Origin: AB-629-J13 sp964496365
Lineage (GTDB): Bacteria; Fidelibacterota; Marinisomatia; Marinisomatales; AB-629-J13
DNA length: 10,837 nucleotides
Reading direction: 5' to 3'
Assembly: GCA_964496365.1 (NCBI GenBank)
Contig: CAZBZK010000049.1
Coordinates: forward strand, 1-10,837
Shown: positions 1-7,730 of the stretch, in pieces
How positions within the stretch are numbered: position 1 is the stretch's first letter
Layout of the letters: every line of letters starts with the position of its first letter
Program-made: the position numbers and the translations under genes
The notes under the pieces: generated by a model
Database searches by the model: none
The model's input: the letters and a program-made list of their open reading frames with translations, nothing else
What the model was told of the DNA's origin: nothing

Positions 1-399
1 TGGAATATGGTTGGGTTACCCATCGGAGTTGCTGATCCATCTCAAATGTCGGTATTTACAGGGTCAATCGAGGGGACATTGTTCTCGTTTAATGAATCCT
101 ATATTAGTTCAGATGAATTATCACCCGGTGTTGGATATTGGCTTCATTTTCCTTACTCGGGACATGTCGCTTTTAATGGAACTCAAATTAACAGTGTGTC
201 TATTTCCATATCTCAGGGTTGGAATGTTATATCAGGTCTTTCTCAAGAAACCTATGTGGAAGATATTGTTGACCCGGACCACATTATTATTCCCGGTTCA
301 CTTTATAGTTTTGATGGAAGTTATGTGAATGCTTTGAGTTTGTTACCCGGTAAAGGATATTGGATTAATTCATTTTCGTCCGGAACCATTACCATTAAT
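1..399 (+). repeat. Two tandem 73-residue WN/GYW modules in the first protein
   Basis: Trp codons that open the two modules lie at 1-3 and 220-222, exactly 73 codons apart. Module one carries GLP and GVGYWL; module two carries GWNVISG and GKGYWI. The second module ends around base 399. The same two-module arrangement with the same 73-codon spacing occurs in the next gene at 4691 and 4910. The modules are probably small beta-rich stalk or spacer domains before the sorting domain; that role is inferred. Confidence 0.7.
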
Positions 400-1107
400 A
401 CCGGTGGTTCATCAGGTAAAATTAAAGGTAATCATCCAGATTTAACTCAAAAAGCAAACCGAATTACTATCAATGATCAGGAACTCTATTTTGGTGTCTC
501 GATTCCCGAATCAGAAATTATTTATTATCAATTGCCACCAAAGCCTCCGGTTGGTGCTTTTGATGCACGGTATCATAATGATTCAAAACTAGTGGATGAC
601 TTCGGGAAAATTGATATTGTAAATCCTGAAAAGACATTAACTATTTTTTCAGAGATTCAGATTCAGGCGGAATCTCACACTCATTGGGCTTTGGTGACTT
701 CAAATGGAGATAAATTTGTTTTAAGTGACAATAATTGGTTGAATTTGAAGGGAAAGAACACTTCATTAACTTTGCAAAAGACCAAAGATATTCCATCGAA
801 ATTTTCATTACTTCGGAATTATCCGAACCCATTCAATCCTAAAACAACCATTGAGTTTCATATCCCATCATCAGGCGTTGTTACTCTCAAAATCCTAGAC
901 ATAATGGGAAATGAAATTCGTCAATTAATCCAAAGTCCACTTCATTCAGGATACCACAGTATTCAATGGGACGGGACCGATAATCAAAGGTTCCAAGTTG
1001 GTTCAGGGTGTTATTATTATCAATTAGAGGTAAATGCTTCCTCAAATACTTCGTCTCAATCGTCTCATTATTTCAAACAAACTAAAAAAATGGTTTTGTT
1101 GAAATAA
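1..1107 (+). CDS. Secreted protein with FlgD-like type IX-style C-terminal sorting domain (5' truncated)
   Basis: The frame is open from the first base, so this is the C-terminal part of a longer protein; the Met codon at base 7 is internal and not a believable start. Visible parts in order: two WN-x-[VI]-[GS]G modules beginning at bases 1 and 220, each with a GYW[LI] motif near its end; a linker with PPKPPVGAFDAR at 535-570; and a FlgD-like Ig fold from about base 808 that opens with NYPNPFNP (817-840) and ends in KKMVLLK. Domains of this kind at the extreme C-terminus are known as type A sorting signals for type IX secretion. The same cassette ends the next gene, so the two are paralogous over this stretch. 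Before the last strand there is a Ser/Asn-rich insert (around 1033-1071) that the paralogue lacks. The upstream catalytic or binding part is outside the window, so function is unknown; a second C25-type protease is possible but unproven. Confidence 0.85.
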   Translation, partial: WNMVGLPIGVADPSQMSVFTGSIEGTLFSFNESYISSDELSPGVGYWLHFPYSGHVAFNGTQINSVSISISQGWNVISGLSQETYVEDIVDPDHIIIPGSLYSFDGSYVNALSLLPGKGYWINSFSSGTITINTGGSSGKIKGNHPDLTQKANRITINDQELYFGVSIPESEIIYYQLPPKPPVGAFDARYHNDSKLVDDFGKIDIVNPEKTLTIFSEIQIQAESHTHWALVTSNGDKFVLSDNNWLNLKGKNTSLTLQKTKDIPSKFSLLRNYPNPFNPKTTIEFHIPSSGVVTLKILDIMGNEIRQLIQSPLHSGYHSIQWDGTDNQRFQVGSGCYYYQLEVNASSNTSSQSSHYFKQTKKMVLLK

Positions 1108-1154
1108 TAAAATAGTTCTCCTTAGCTGTTTTAATAAAAATCTCATAAATTATT

Positions 1155-1172
1155 GGAATATCTCCATATTCC
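1155..1172. promoter_or_regulatory. Perfect 7-bp inverted repeat (possible operator or weak terminator)
   Basis: GGAATAT (1155-1161) and ATATTCC (1166-1172) are exact reverse complements around a 4-base CTCC loop. It lies 47 bases after the stop of the first gene. The stem has only two G-C pairs and is followed by CCTTTGTCT rather than a clean T run, so an intrinsic terminator is doubtful. It ends 13 bases before the GCCGATAA box and so covers where the -35 element of that putative promoter would sit, which would suit an operator or activator site. Confidence 0.35.
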
Positions 1173-1185
1173 CCTTTGTCTAAAT

Positions 1186-1193
1186 GCCGATAA
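1186..1193 (+). promoter_or_regulatory. GCCGATAA box: candidate sigma-28 (FliA/WhiG-type) -10 element
   Basis: The octamer matches the known sigma-28 -10 consensus at all eight bases. It sits in the only sizeable intergenic gap, 80 bases upstream of the ATG at 1274, so the transcript leader would be about 70-75 nt. The weakness is the -35 region: at the usual spacing I see TATTCCCC rather than TAAAGTTT. The same octamer also occurs inside pilT at 7216-7223, so chance is a real alternative. If genuine, it would put the protease and pilus genes under a motility-type sigma factor. Confidence 0.3.
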
Positions 1194-1255
1194 GGACTTA
1201 ATCGAAATAAATTTTTTAATACATAATTAAATCATAATATGTGTCAGACTACATT

Positions 1256-1263
1256 AAGGAAAG
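1256..1263 (+). promoter_or_regulatory. Ribosome binding site deciding the start of the C25 protein
   Basis: AAGGAAAG at 1256-1263 precedes ATG 1274 by 10 bases. It lies inside the longer frame that begins with GTG at 1241, which has no comparable purine run in front. This favours 1274, whose product begins with a Lys-Lys-x-Arg signal peptide. Confidence 0.55.
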
Positions 1264-1273
1264 TGAAAAACTA

Positions 1274-4200
1274 ATGAAAAAATTACGATTTATTGGACTA
1301 ATTTTCCTGATAAATATCATTTTTGGTGCTGGGTTTACCCCAATGGTTTCCGAAAATGATCAGGATATTCAAATTTTGTTCTCCCAGGGAGAAATTCAAT
1401 TCACAACCATAGGAGAATTTAAACGAATTCCATCCGGTACATTTGGAACCACCACGGAAATGGGGATGCCGGAATTACCTTTATTTTCAACCTTAGTCCA
1501 GGTAGAACCTGATAAAGAATATGCGGTCAGTTTTTCCATCACTCAATCATCTACGGTTTCTGATATTTTAATTTATCCTGTACAGAGTCAGGTTTCCAAG
1601 AAGGCTCACGAAGCCATCAACCACATGAATGAGCCATTTTATTCGAGCCAAAATAAAGTTTATCCGGAATCCCCTTTAACCACTTCTGAACGATTCGTAA
1701 TGAGAGATTTGAATGTCTTAAATATTCAAGTTATTCCGTTTCGTTATTCACCGAGCATAAAAGATCTGGAAATCATTGAATCTATGGATATTATCATTTC
1801 TGTAGTTGGAGATAGGCAAACTCAGTATTCAACCGATAGATTACCATCGAAAGCGTTCGACCCTCTATATTCAACCTTGGTTGTGAATTATGAGAACAGA
1901 GATAGAGAAGAAGAATTTCAACAACCAGCGGTTCTTTATATTTGTGGTGGTAATTCTGAAAATAATAATTGGTTTCAACAATTGGTAAACTGGAGACATA
2001 AGCGGGGATATGTAGTTTATACTGCAAGTGTTAATGACATAGGAAATTCAACTAATTCCATAAAAAATTACATCGAAAATGCTTATGAATCCTTTAATCC
2101 ACCACCGGAATTTGTAGGATTGGTTGGAGACGCAGGTGGGTCATATAATGTTCCAACATTTGATGAGTGTTGGGGACACGATTGGGGAGGTTGTGAGGGA
2201 GATTTCCCCTACACACAATTGGATGGAAATGATTTTTTCCCCGAGGTTTTTGTAGGAAGAATTTCAGTGAATTCTACATCAGAATTAGGGACAGTCATCA
2301 ATAAAATTATTCATTATGAGAAAGCAACCTATATGAGCACTATGCCGGATTACTATGAACGAGCTGCTCTCATAGGTGATCCATCTAGCTCTGGAATGTC
2401 TACCATTATTACCAATGAGTATATCGAAAACATCATGAGCGCTTATGATATGGAGGACATCCGTACTAATTATGGGGATGGTGGATATGCTTCGTGGATG
2501 AGAAATCGTTTGGAAGAGGGAATGCTGTATATGAATTATCGTGGCTATGTTGGGGTAAGTGGGTTTGGAGGAAGCGATATTAATAATGCCAATAATGGTC
2601 ATAAACTTCCATTTGCTACTTTTTTGACTTGTGGAACCGGAGATTTTGCATCCACAAGTATTTCTGAAGATTTCCTGCGAGCTGGTTCTATTTCCAATCC
2701 AAAAGGAGGTGTAGCAGCCGTTGGGACAGCGACTCTCAGTACTCACACCATGTTTAACAATATCGTTGCTATGGGAATCTATGATGGAATATTCTCACAA
2801 AATACTGAAACAGTAGGTGCAGCTGTAGCTCATGGAAAATTGGTGATGTATAACACATATCCAACCAACCCATCCAATTGGGTAAGTGCATTTACACAAT
2901 GGAATAATCTGATGGGAGATCCGGTTACACACTTATGGACAGACACTCCAAAATCTATCCAACTGATTTATGATGGTTCCATACCAATCGGAACCAATTT
3001 TATTGATATAAAAGTATTAAACGAAGGAATTCCCTTAAGCGACGCTATGGTGACCTTATTGAAGGGAAATGATGAACTGTTTGTAAGTGGATATTCCAAT
3101 GGTTCTGGAGATGTTACGTTACCCATCCATGCATTTATAACAACAGGAACAGCTTCAATAACTGTCACCAAGAAAAATTATAAACCGTACGAAGGAGAAT
3201 TGATTATTACCAACTCAGGGTCCATTGCAAATGTTGACCCATCATTAGAATTTGAGCTCAATGAATTGAGTGGGAATAACGATGGACTATTGAATCCTGG
3301 AGAATCCATTGAACTAAGAGTGCCTGTTAGAAATTATGGTCAATCAATATTAACGAACGTATCTGCAACGTTAACTACAGAATCTGAATTGGTTGAGATT
3401 ATGGAGGATGAATGTTCGTATGGTTCTTCTTTATCCCCAGGTGAAACATCTTTTGGGACTGGATTTTCATTTTCAATTTCTCCAGAAGCAGAAGAAATGG
3501 AAGATTTAAAATTAAGAATTCGATTGGATAGTGAATTTGCCGTTAACATTGGTGTGAGTGAGGTTGTGGTTCCTGTTTATGGTGTCGATTTAAATGTAGT
3601 AGGATATGATATAAATTCAGGAAACGTAATAATATTGGAACCGGGAATAGCTTCGGATATTCAAATTACGTTATCAAATGATGGATCTATTTCCACATCT
3701 GAACTTATGGGTGAGTTAAATTTTTATGGGTCTGCTGTGCAAATTTATGATGGAGATGGGCATTGGAATCCAATTGAACCCGGTGCCAATCAAACTTCTG
3801 CCGGGTGGTTTACTATTCGCCCCTCATTGAATGTCATAAATGGTTCAGTTTATTCCATGAAATTGTGGGTATATTCTGACGAAGGGTACCAAAACGAAAT
3901 TTCATTTCCAATTTATGTGGGGGCCGTATCACAGACTGACCCGTTGGGACCAGATGAATACGGATATTTTATGTATGATTCTGAAGATACAGATTATGAC
4001 TTAGCACCTGAATATGACTGGATTGAAATCAATCCATCTCAAGGCGGGAATGGTTCTAGTTTAAATTTATCCGATGATGGATATGGAAATTTTTACAATT
4101 CCATTGCTCATGTTTCGCTTCCTTTCCCTTTTTCTTTCTACGGAGACATATATGAATCCATTACTGTTTGTACCAATGGGTGGATATCGTTCGGTCATAG

Positions 4201-5761
4201 TGAATTGGAGTCATTCAGAAACTACCCAGTTCCTGGGGCTGGAGGACCGTCTCCCATGGTCGCTGTGTTTTGGGATGATCTAAAGACCAGTGGAAATGGA
4301 AATGTGTATACGTATGCTGATCCAAACAATGAATATTTTGTCATTGAATGGTACAATATGAAAACAGAAAATTACAATTCTCCGAATACATTTGAGCTCA
4401 TTCTTTATAATGAAGAAGTACCTCCCTTTAACGACGGAGTCATGAAAATGCAATACCATACCTTTAACAACACATCTTCGGGAGACTTTAGTGGTTATTC
4501 TCCAAGGCATGGAAGTTATTGCACCGTAGGCCTTGAGAATAAAATGGGAAATGTGGGACTACAATATACATTTGATAATGGATATTCACCGGCTGCAATG
4601 CCTTTAGGGAATCAAACAGCAATATTGGTCACCACTCAACCTACAATCAACATGACGGAAGTTGCTGTTCCCATGGAAGTAAACGAAAATTGGAATTTAA
4701 TAGGTCTTCCAGCGGATGTAGAGAATGGAAATTATATGTCTATTTTCCCAGATGCGATTTCGAATACATTATACACTTTTGAGGATGGATATCAATTAAC
4801 AGAATATATGGAAATGGGTCATGGATATTGGTTGCGATTTCCTGAGTCAGGTATGCACTTAATTACTGGAATCCGAATGGATGAGATGTCACTCGACTTG
4901 GTAGAGGGGTGGAATTTAATTAGTGGAATTTCATTCAATATTGATCTAAACATGGTTGCTGATCCTAATGATATATTGGTTCCCAATACTCTATATGGAT
5001 TTGGAACGAATGGTTACCAAGGATACGATGAATTAGATCCCGGAAAGGGATATTGGCTCAGGGCTTATGAGGCTGGAACCATTTTCCTTTCTGCTGTCTC
5101 AGGTGCCAGAGTTAAAGAATCGCCCTCAATTTTAGCTAATCCATCTTGGATATCCGTGAATGGACAAAAATTATTTTTTGATGAAGCAGTCTCCAGCACC
5201 GAAGCATTACAGTTTAGTTTACCTCCCAAACCTCCTGTTGGAGCTTTTGATGCTCGGTTTTCTGGAGATACGAAACTGTGTTCAGAGGATTGTGTGATTG
5301 AAATCATGACACAAAATAATCTTTGGATTGAATATTACATCAGTAGTGAAGATGACTGGGTATTAACAGATGAATCCTCAGATGAAAAGATAATATTAGC
5401 TTCGGGAGTTAGTAATTCCGGGTTTGAATTAAATCAAACTTCACAATTGACTTTGCGTAAAAACAACGATTTGGTTCCCGATAATTTTTCTCTATTACCT
5501 GCATTTCCAAATCCATTTAATCCGGAAACAACCCTTAAATTTTCATTACCAAATGAAGGTAAACTCGTGGCTTTAAATATTATAAATATTAAAGGACAAA
5601 ATGTAAAATCACTCATTTCCGGAGAATTATCTCAAGGGATATATACGGTAAAATGGAACGGCACGGATTGGAAAAATGAAAGGGTAGGAGCTGGGGTTTA
5701 TTTTGCAGTTCTGTCTCAAGAATCAGAAACAGTCATCCAAAAATTGGTTTTATTAAAATAA
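1274..5761 (+). CDS. Gingipain-like (peptidase family C25) secreted protein with type IX-style sorting domain; catalytic His position altered
   Basis: The 1495-residue product starts with a signal peptide (MKKLRFIG then a hydrophobic run to about residue 20). A gingipain-propeptide-like region (about 30-200, with GMPELP and RDLNVLNIQVIPFRYSP) follows. The C25 domain spans about 218-557: LVGDAGG, then EVFVGRISV and IHYEKAT, then the TCGTGDF block with Cys453, which aligns with the catalytic Cys of RgpB (CVNGDF), and finally MGDP. The block that is NYTGHGS in RgpB reads NYRGYVG here, so the catalytic His is Tyr425; His443 (NGHKLPF) is nearby. Next come Ig-like domains (about 558-885), a beta-rich domain opening with GPDEYGY (about 889-1125, TNGWISFG at 967), two 73-residue modules (W1140, W1213), the PPKPPVGAFDAR linker and a FlgD-like sorting domain (about 1406-1495). 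It was probably exported and surface-anchored or released. It could be an active atypical protease or an inactive binding homologue. It lies 30 bases upstream of the pilin, suggesting co-transcription. An alternative GTG start at 1241 would add 11 residues. Confidence 0.9.
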   Translation: MKKLRFIGLIFLINIIFGAGFTPMVSENDQDIQILFSQGEIQFTTIGEFKRIPSGTFGTTTEMGMPELPLFSTLVQVEPDKEYAVSFSITQSSTVSDILIYPVQSQVSKKAHEAINHMNEPFYSSQNKVYPESPLTTSERFVMRDLNVLNIQVIPFRYSPSIKDLEIIESMDIIISVVGDRQTQYSTDRLPSKAFDPLYSTLVVNYENRDREEEFQQPAVLYICGGNSENNNWFQQLVNWRHKRGYVVYTASVNDIGNSTNSIKNYIENAYESFNPPPEFVGLVGDAGGSYNVPTFDECWGHDWGGCEGDFPYTQLDGNDFFPEVFVGRISVNSTSELGTVINKIIHYEKATYMSTMPDYYERAALIGDPSSSGMSTIITNEYIENIMSAYDMEDIRTNYGDGGYASWMRNRLEEGMLYMNYRGYVGVSGFGGSDINNANNGHKLPFATFLTCGTGDFASTSISEDFLRAGSISNPKGGVAAVGTATLSTHTMFNNIVAMGIYDGIFSQNTETVGAAVAHGKLVMYNTYPTNPSNWVSAFTQWNNLMGDPVTHLWTDTPKSIQLIYDGSIPIGTNFIDIKVLNEGIPLSDAMVTLLKGNDELFVSGYSNGSGDVTLPIHAFITTGTASITVTKKNYKPYEGELIITNSGSIANVDPSLEFELNELSGNNDGLLNPGESIELRVPVRNYGQSILTNVSATLTTESELVEIMEDECSYGSSLSPGETSFGTGFSFSISPEAEEMEDLKLRIRLDSEFAVNIGVSEVVVPVYGVDLNVVGYDINSGNVIILEPGIASDIQITLSNDGSISTSELMGELNFYGSAVQIYDGDGHWNPIEPGANQTSAGWFTIRPSLNVINGSVYSMKLWVYSDEGYQNEISFPIYVGAVSQTDPLGPDEYGYFMYDSEDTDYDLAPEYDWIEINPSQGGNGSSLNLSDDGYGNFYNSIAHVSLPFPFSFYGDIYESITVCTNGWISFGHSELESFRNYPVPGAGGPSPMVAVFWDDLKTSGNGNVYTYADPNNEYFVIEWYNMKTENYNSPNTFELILYNEEVPPFNDGVMKMQYHTFNNTSSGDFSGYSPRHGSYCTVGLENKMGNVGLQYTFDNGYSPAAMPLGNQTAILVTTQPTINMTEVAVPMEVNENWNLIGLPADVENGNYMSIFPDAISNTLYTFEDGYQLTEYMEMGHGYWLRFPESGMHLITGIRMDEMSLDLVEGWNLISGISFNIDLNMVADPNDILVPNTLYGFGTNGYQGYDELDPGKGYWLRAYEAGTIFLSAVSGARVKESPSILANPSWISVNGQKLFFDEAVSSTEALQFSLPPKPPVGAFDARFSGDTKLCSEDCVIEIMTQNNLWIEYYISSEDDWVLTDESSDEKIILASGVSNSGFELNQTSQLTLRKNNDLVPDNFSLLPAFPNPFNPETTLKFSLPNEGKLVALNIINIKGQNVKSLISGELSQGIYTVKWNGTDWKNERVGAGVYFAVLSQESETVIQKLVLLK
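4691..5091 (+). repeat. Two tandem 73-residue WN/GYW modules in the C25 protein
   Basis: Module one starts at the Trp codon 4691-4693 (WNLIGLP) and contains GHGYWLRF; module two starts at 4910-4912 (WNLISG) and contains GKGYWLR. The spacing between the two Trp codons is 73 codons, the same as in the first gene. Both are followed by the shared PPKPPVGAFDAR linker (5222-5257). Confidence 0.7.
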
Positions 5762-5777
5762 TTTCTTAATTAATCTT

Positions 5778-5783
5778 AAAGGA
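5778..5783 (+). promoter_or_regulatory. Ribosome binding site of the pilin gene
   Basis: AAAGGA lies 8 bases before ATG 5792, the best Shine-Dalgarno match in the pilus cluster. This fits a gene expressed at a high level, as expected for a major fibre subunit. The 30-base gap before it shows no recognisable promoter or terminator. Confidence 0.65.
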
Positions 5784-5791
5784 AAACAAAA

Positions 5792-6196
5792 ATGAATAAA
5801 AACAGAACATTGAAAAATGGGTTCACCATGATCGAAATTATGGTTGTGGTGGTGATCATTGCCATATTAGCGGCGTTTGCTGTTCCCATTTACATCGACT
5901 ATGTTAAATCTGCCCGGTCTTCTGAGGCCAAATCAGTTATTAGCAGTATATCCAACGGTTCGGATATGTATTATCAAACCAGCGGTGAGTGGCCTACGTC
6001 TGTTGAGGATTTAGAACGAGAAGGGCAGTTAGATTTAAAATTAGCAACCAAAGCAAAATGGCAATTTGAATTACAGCTCCCGGAGCTTATATCTGCAACC
6101 AGTACAGAAGAGATGGCTGGCGGTGCAGGACATACAATTCAATATAATCGTCAAATCGGAAAATATACGGGTTACGGATCTCCTGACGAAGAGTAA
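5792..6196 (+). CDS. Type IV pilin / GspG-like (pseudo)pilin, probable major subunit
   Basis: The 134-residue prepilin has a 10-residue basic leader ending in Gly10, then FTMIEIMVVVVIIAILAAF. Prepilin peptidase would cut after Gly10 and methylate Phe11; Glu15 is the conserved Glu+5 used in fibre assembly. The mature protein would be 124 residues. The head begins with the usual amphipathic continuation (VPIYIDYVKSARSSEAKS) and has a YYQTSGEWPTSVEDL segment typical of PilE/PulG-like pilins. It has no cysteine, so it lacks the C-terminal disulfide loop of Pseudomonas and Neisseria pilins, and ends in an acidic tail (SPDEE). Its strong ribosome binding site and first place in the cluster suggest the major pilin. 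The neighbouring PilT argues for a pilus over a type II secretion pseudopilus, but the sequence alone does not exclude a PulG role. Confidence 0.88.
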   Translation: MNKNRTLKNGFTMIEIMVVVVIIAILAAFAVPIYIDYVKSARSSEAKSVISSISNGSDMYYQTSGEWPTSVEDLEREGQLDLKLATKAKWQFELQLPELISATSTEEMAGGAGHTIQYNRQIGKYTGYGSPDEE

Positions 6197-6201
6197 AATT
6201 T

Positions 6202-7254
6202 ATGAACATTAGTGAATTGCTGAATTACGCCTTAGAAAGCGGGGCGTCGGATTTGCATTTGAGTGTTGGCTCAAAACCCATGGTCCGGATCAATGGAACT
6301 ATGCATCCTCTTAATTTGGATGTGATGGAGAACGATGCTATGGAAGCTATTCTCCCACAAGTGTTATCCGAAGAACAAGTCTCCAAATTTCGAAAAGAAA
6401 AAGAAATTGATTTTTCAGCAAAATTAGATGGAAAAGGTCGATTTAGGGTTAATTTTTTCAGTCAGCTTAATGGACTTGCAGGTGTGTTTCGTACCATTCC
6501 CGATGTCATTAAAAGTTTCGAAGAATTGGGAATTCCGCCTGTTTTGAAAGAATTATCTCTCAAAAATCGGGGACTTATTTTGTTGACAGGTCCAACCGGA
6601 TCAGGAAAAAGTACTACTTTAGCCACTATGGTGGATCATGTGAATGAATCCCGGAATTGTCATATAATTACCATTGAAGATCCGGTAGAATATTTTCACA
6701 GTTCTAAAAGTAGCTTGATAAACCAAAGAGAATTGGGCGCTAATACGCATAGTTTTGGTAATGCTTTGAGAGCCGCTTTAAGAGAAGATCCTGATGTGAT
6801 ATTGGTAGGTGAAATGCGAGATTTAGAAACCACCTCTCTATCTCTCACTGCTGCAGAAACGGGACATTTGGTTATGTCAACTCTTCATACATCTAGTGCA
6901 ATAAAGGCAATTGATCGGATTATTGATATTTATCCTGAAGGGCAGAAGACTCAAATTCGATCTATGATGTCTGAGAGTTTGGTTGCGGTCATTGCTCAAA
7001 AATTGTTACCATCAAGAGATGGAAACAGTAGAATTCCCGCTTGTGAAGTCATGATTGCTACCACTGCCATCCGAAATCTGATTAGAGAAGATCGTATTTA
7101 TCAAATTCCATCACTTATGCAATCTGGAGGTGTGGACGGAATGCAAACACTGGATCAGGATTTGCAACGCCTTGTGTCTCAAGGTGTAATAGACCGTTCT
7201 GCTGCTGAAAAAGTTGCCGATAATCCAAAATTATTTAAATCAAATGTTCTCTAA
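6202..7254 (+). CDS. pilT: Type IV pilus retraction ATPase PilT
   Basis: PilT is the cytoplasmic hexameric ATPase that powers pilin disassembly and pilus retraction (twitching, surface sensing, DNA uptake). The 350-residue length matches the family (about 340-370). Residues 15-21 read ASDLHLS, the usual N-terminal signature. Walker A GPTGSGKST is at 130-138, the Asp-box region IEDPVE follows, Walker B DPDVILVGE is at 196-204, and the His box TGHLVMSTLHT ends at 230. AIRNLIRE at 289-296 is the PilT-specific motif needed for retraction and separates it from PilB/GspE assembly ATPases. The C-terminal MQTLDQDL is also typical. All key residues are present, so it should be active. The start lies 5 bases after the pilin stop with only a weak purine-rich stretch before it, so it is probably translationally coupled. 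No PilB or PilC gene is in the window. Confidence 0.97.
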   Translation: MNISELLNYALESGASDLHLSVGSKPMVRINGTMHPLNLDVMENDAMEAILPQVLSEEQVSKFRKEKEIDFSAKLDGKGRFRVNFFSQLNGLAGVFRTIPDVIKSFEELGIPPVLKELSLKNRGLILLTGPTGSGKSTTLATMVDHVNESRNCHIITIEDPVEYFHSSKSSLINQRELGANTHSFGNALRAALREDPDVILVGEMRDLETTSLSLTAAETGHLVMSTLHTSSAIKAIDRIIDIYPEGQKTQIRSMMSESLVAVIAQKLLPSRDGNSRIPACEVMIATTAIRNLIREDRIYQIPSLMQSGGVDGMQTLDQDLQRLVSQGVIDRSAAEKVADNPKLFKSNVL

Positions 7255-7256
7255 AC

Positions 7257-7730
7257 ATGAAGTATAAGTCATATTCTGGCTTTAATTTTATTGAGGTAAT
7301 GTTGGCCGTGGTCATTATCACCATAACCGCCATGGGACTTATGTACGGTGTGGTGCATGCCCGAAGCGAATTGAGATCTCTTGAAATTAAGGAAAGAGCG
7401 ACGGAAGAACTTTCTAATTATATGGAACATTGGAAAGGTCGAATTGCCAGTGGAAATTTGAGTACAAGCGATATTACCGGAGATTATTTTGGAAAAGAAA
7501 TTTATCTGATAGGTGATGAAAGTTCAGATGAAAAAGTGATGGCAAAATTATATTATTCGCTGGATCACATCAATTCCCAATACAACAATAGCGATTACAA
7601 TTCTTATAACTTAAAAGTGTGGATTCGGTGGAATGATTTCTTAAATACGCCTGAAAGTGCGGTCCATCATGACATCCACAAGGAACACGAGAGAATTTTG
7701 GAAACCGTTATGCTGGTTTATAACGTATGA
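7257..7730 (+). CDS. Minor (pseudo)pilin, PilV/GspI-like
   Basis: This 157-residue prepilin has leader MKYKSYSG, cleavage after Gly8, and mature start FNFIEVMLAVVIITITAMG. Glu13 is the conserved Glu+5. The region after the helix (about 36-60, with ERATEELSNYMEHWKGRI) resembles the PilV/GspI family, where an N-terminal helix is followed by a short beta domain. There is no cysteine. The start is 2 bases after the pilT stop with no clear Shine-Dalgarno, suggesting coupling. Position before PilW- and PilX-like genes mirrors the classical pilV-pilW-pilX order and is the main basis for the V-like label; sequence alone supports only a minor pilin. Such proteins help prime pilus assembly at the inner membrane. 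Confidence 0.8.
   Translation: MKYKSYSGFNFIEVMLAVVIITITAMGLMYGVVHARSELRSLEIKERATEELSNYMEHWKGRIASGNLSTSDITGDYFGKEIYLIGDESSDEKVMAKLYYSLDHINSQYNNSDYNSYNLKVWIRWNDFLNTPESAVHHDIHKEHERILETVMLVYNV

Noticed and set aside
1241..1273. GTG start extending the C25 protein by 11 residues
   Set aside because: It lacks a good ribosome binding site, whereas ATG 1274 has AAGGAAAG 10 bases before it and gives a normal signal peptide start.
2285..2746. Minus-strand open frame of 153 codons inside the C25 gene
   Set aside because: It lies opposite the conserved catalytic region of a clear gene, has no ribosome binding site or recognisable motif, and reads as an antisense shadow.
1274..5761. Identification of the C25 protein as PorU, the type IX sortase
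   Set aside because: The Cys block TCGTGDF resembles gingipain CVNGDF rather than the TCDF-type block I recall for PorU, the GHG motif is missing, and no other Por genes are nearby.
5766..5773. TTAATTAA palindrome between the C25 and pilin genes as an operator or terminator
   Set aside because: It is only eight A/T bases in AT-rich DNA, does not extend as a stem, and has no T run after it.
7216..7223. Second GCCGATAA as an internal promoter for the minor pilins
   Set aside because: It lies within the pilT coding sequence (VADN codons), no -35 is seen at the right spacing, and the tight junctions already explain expression of the downstream genes.
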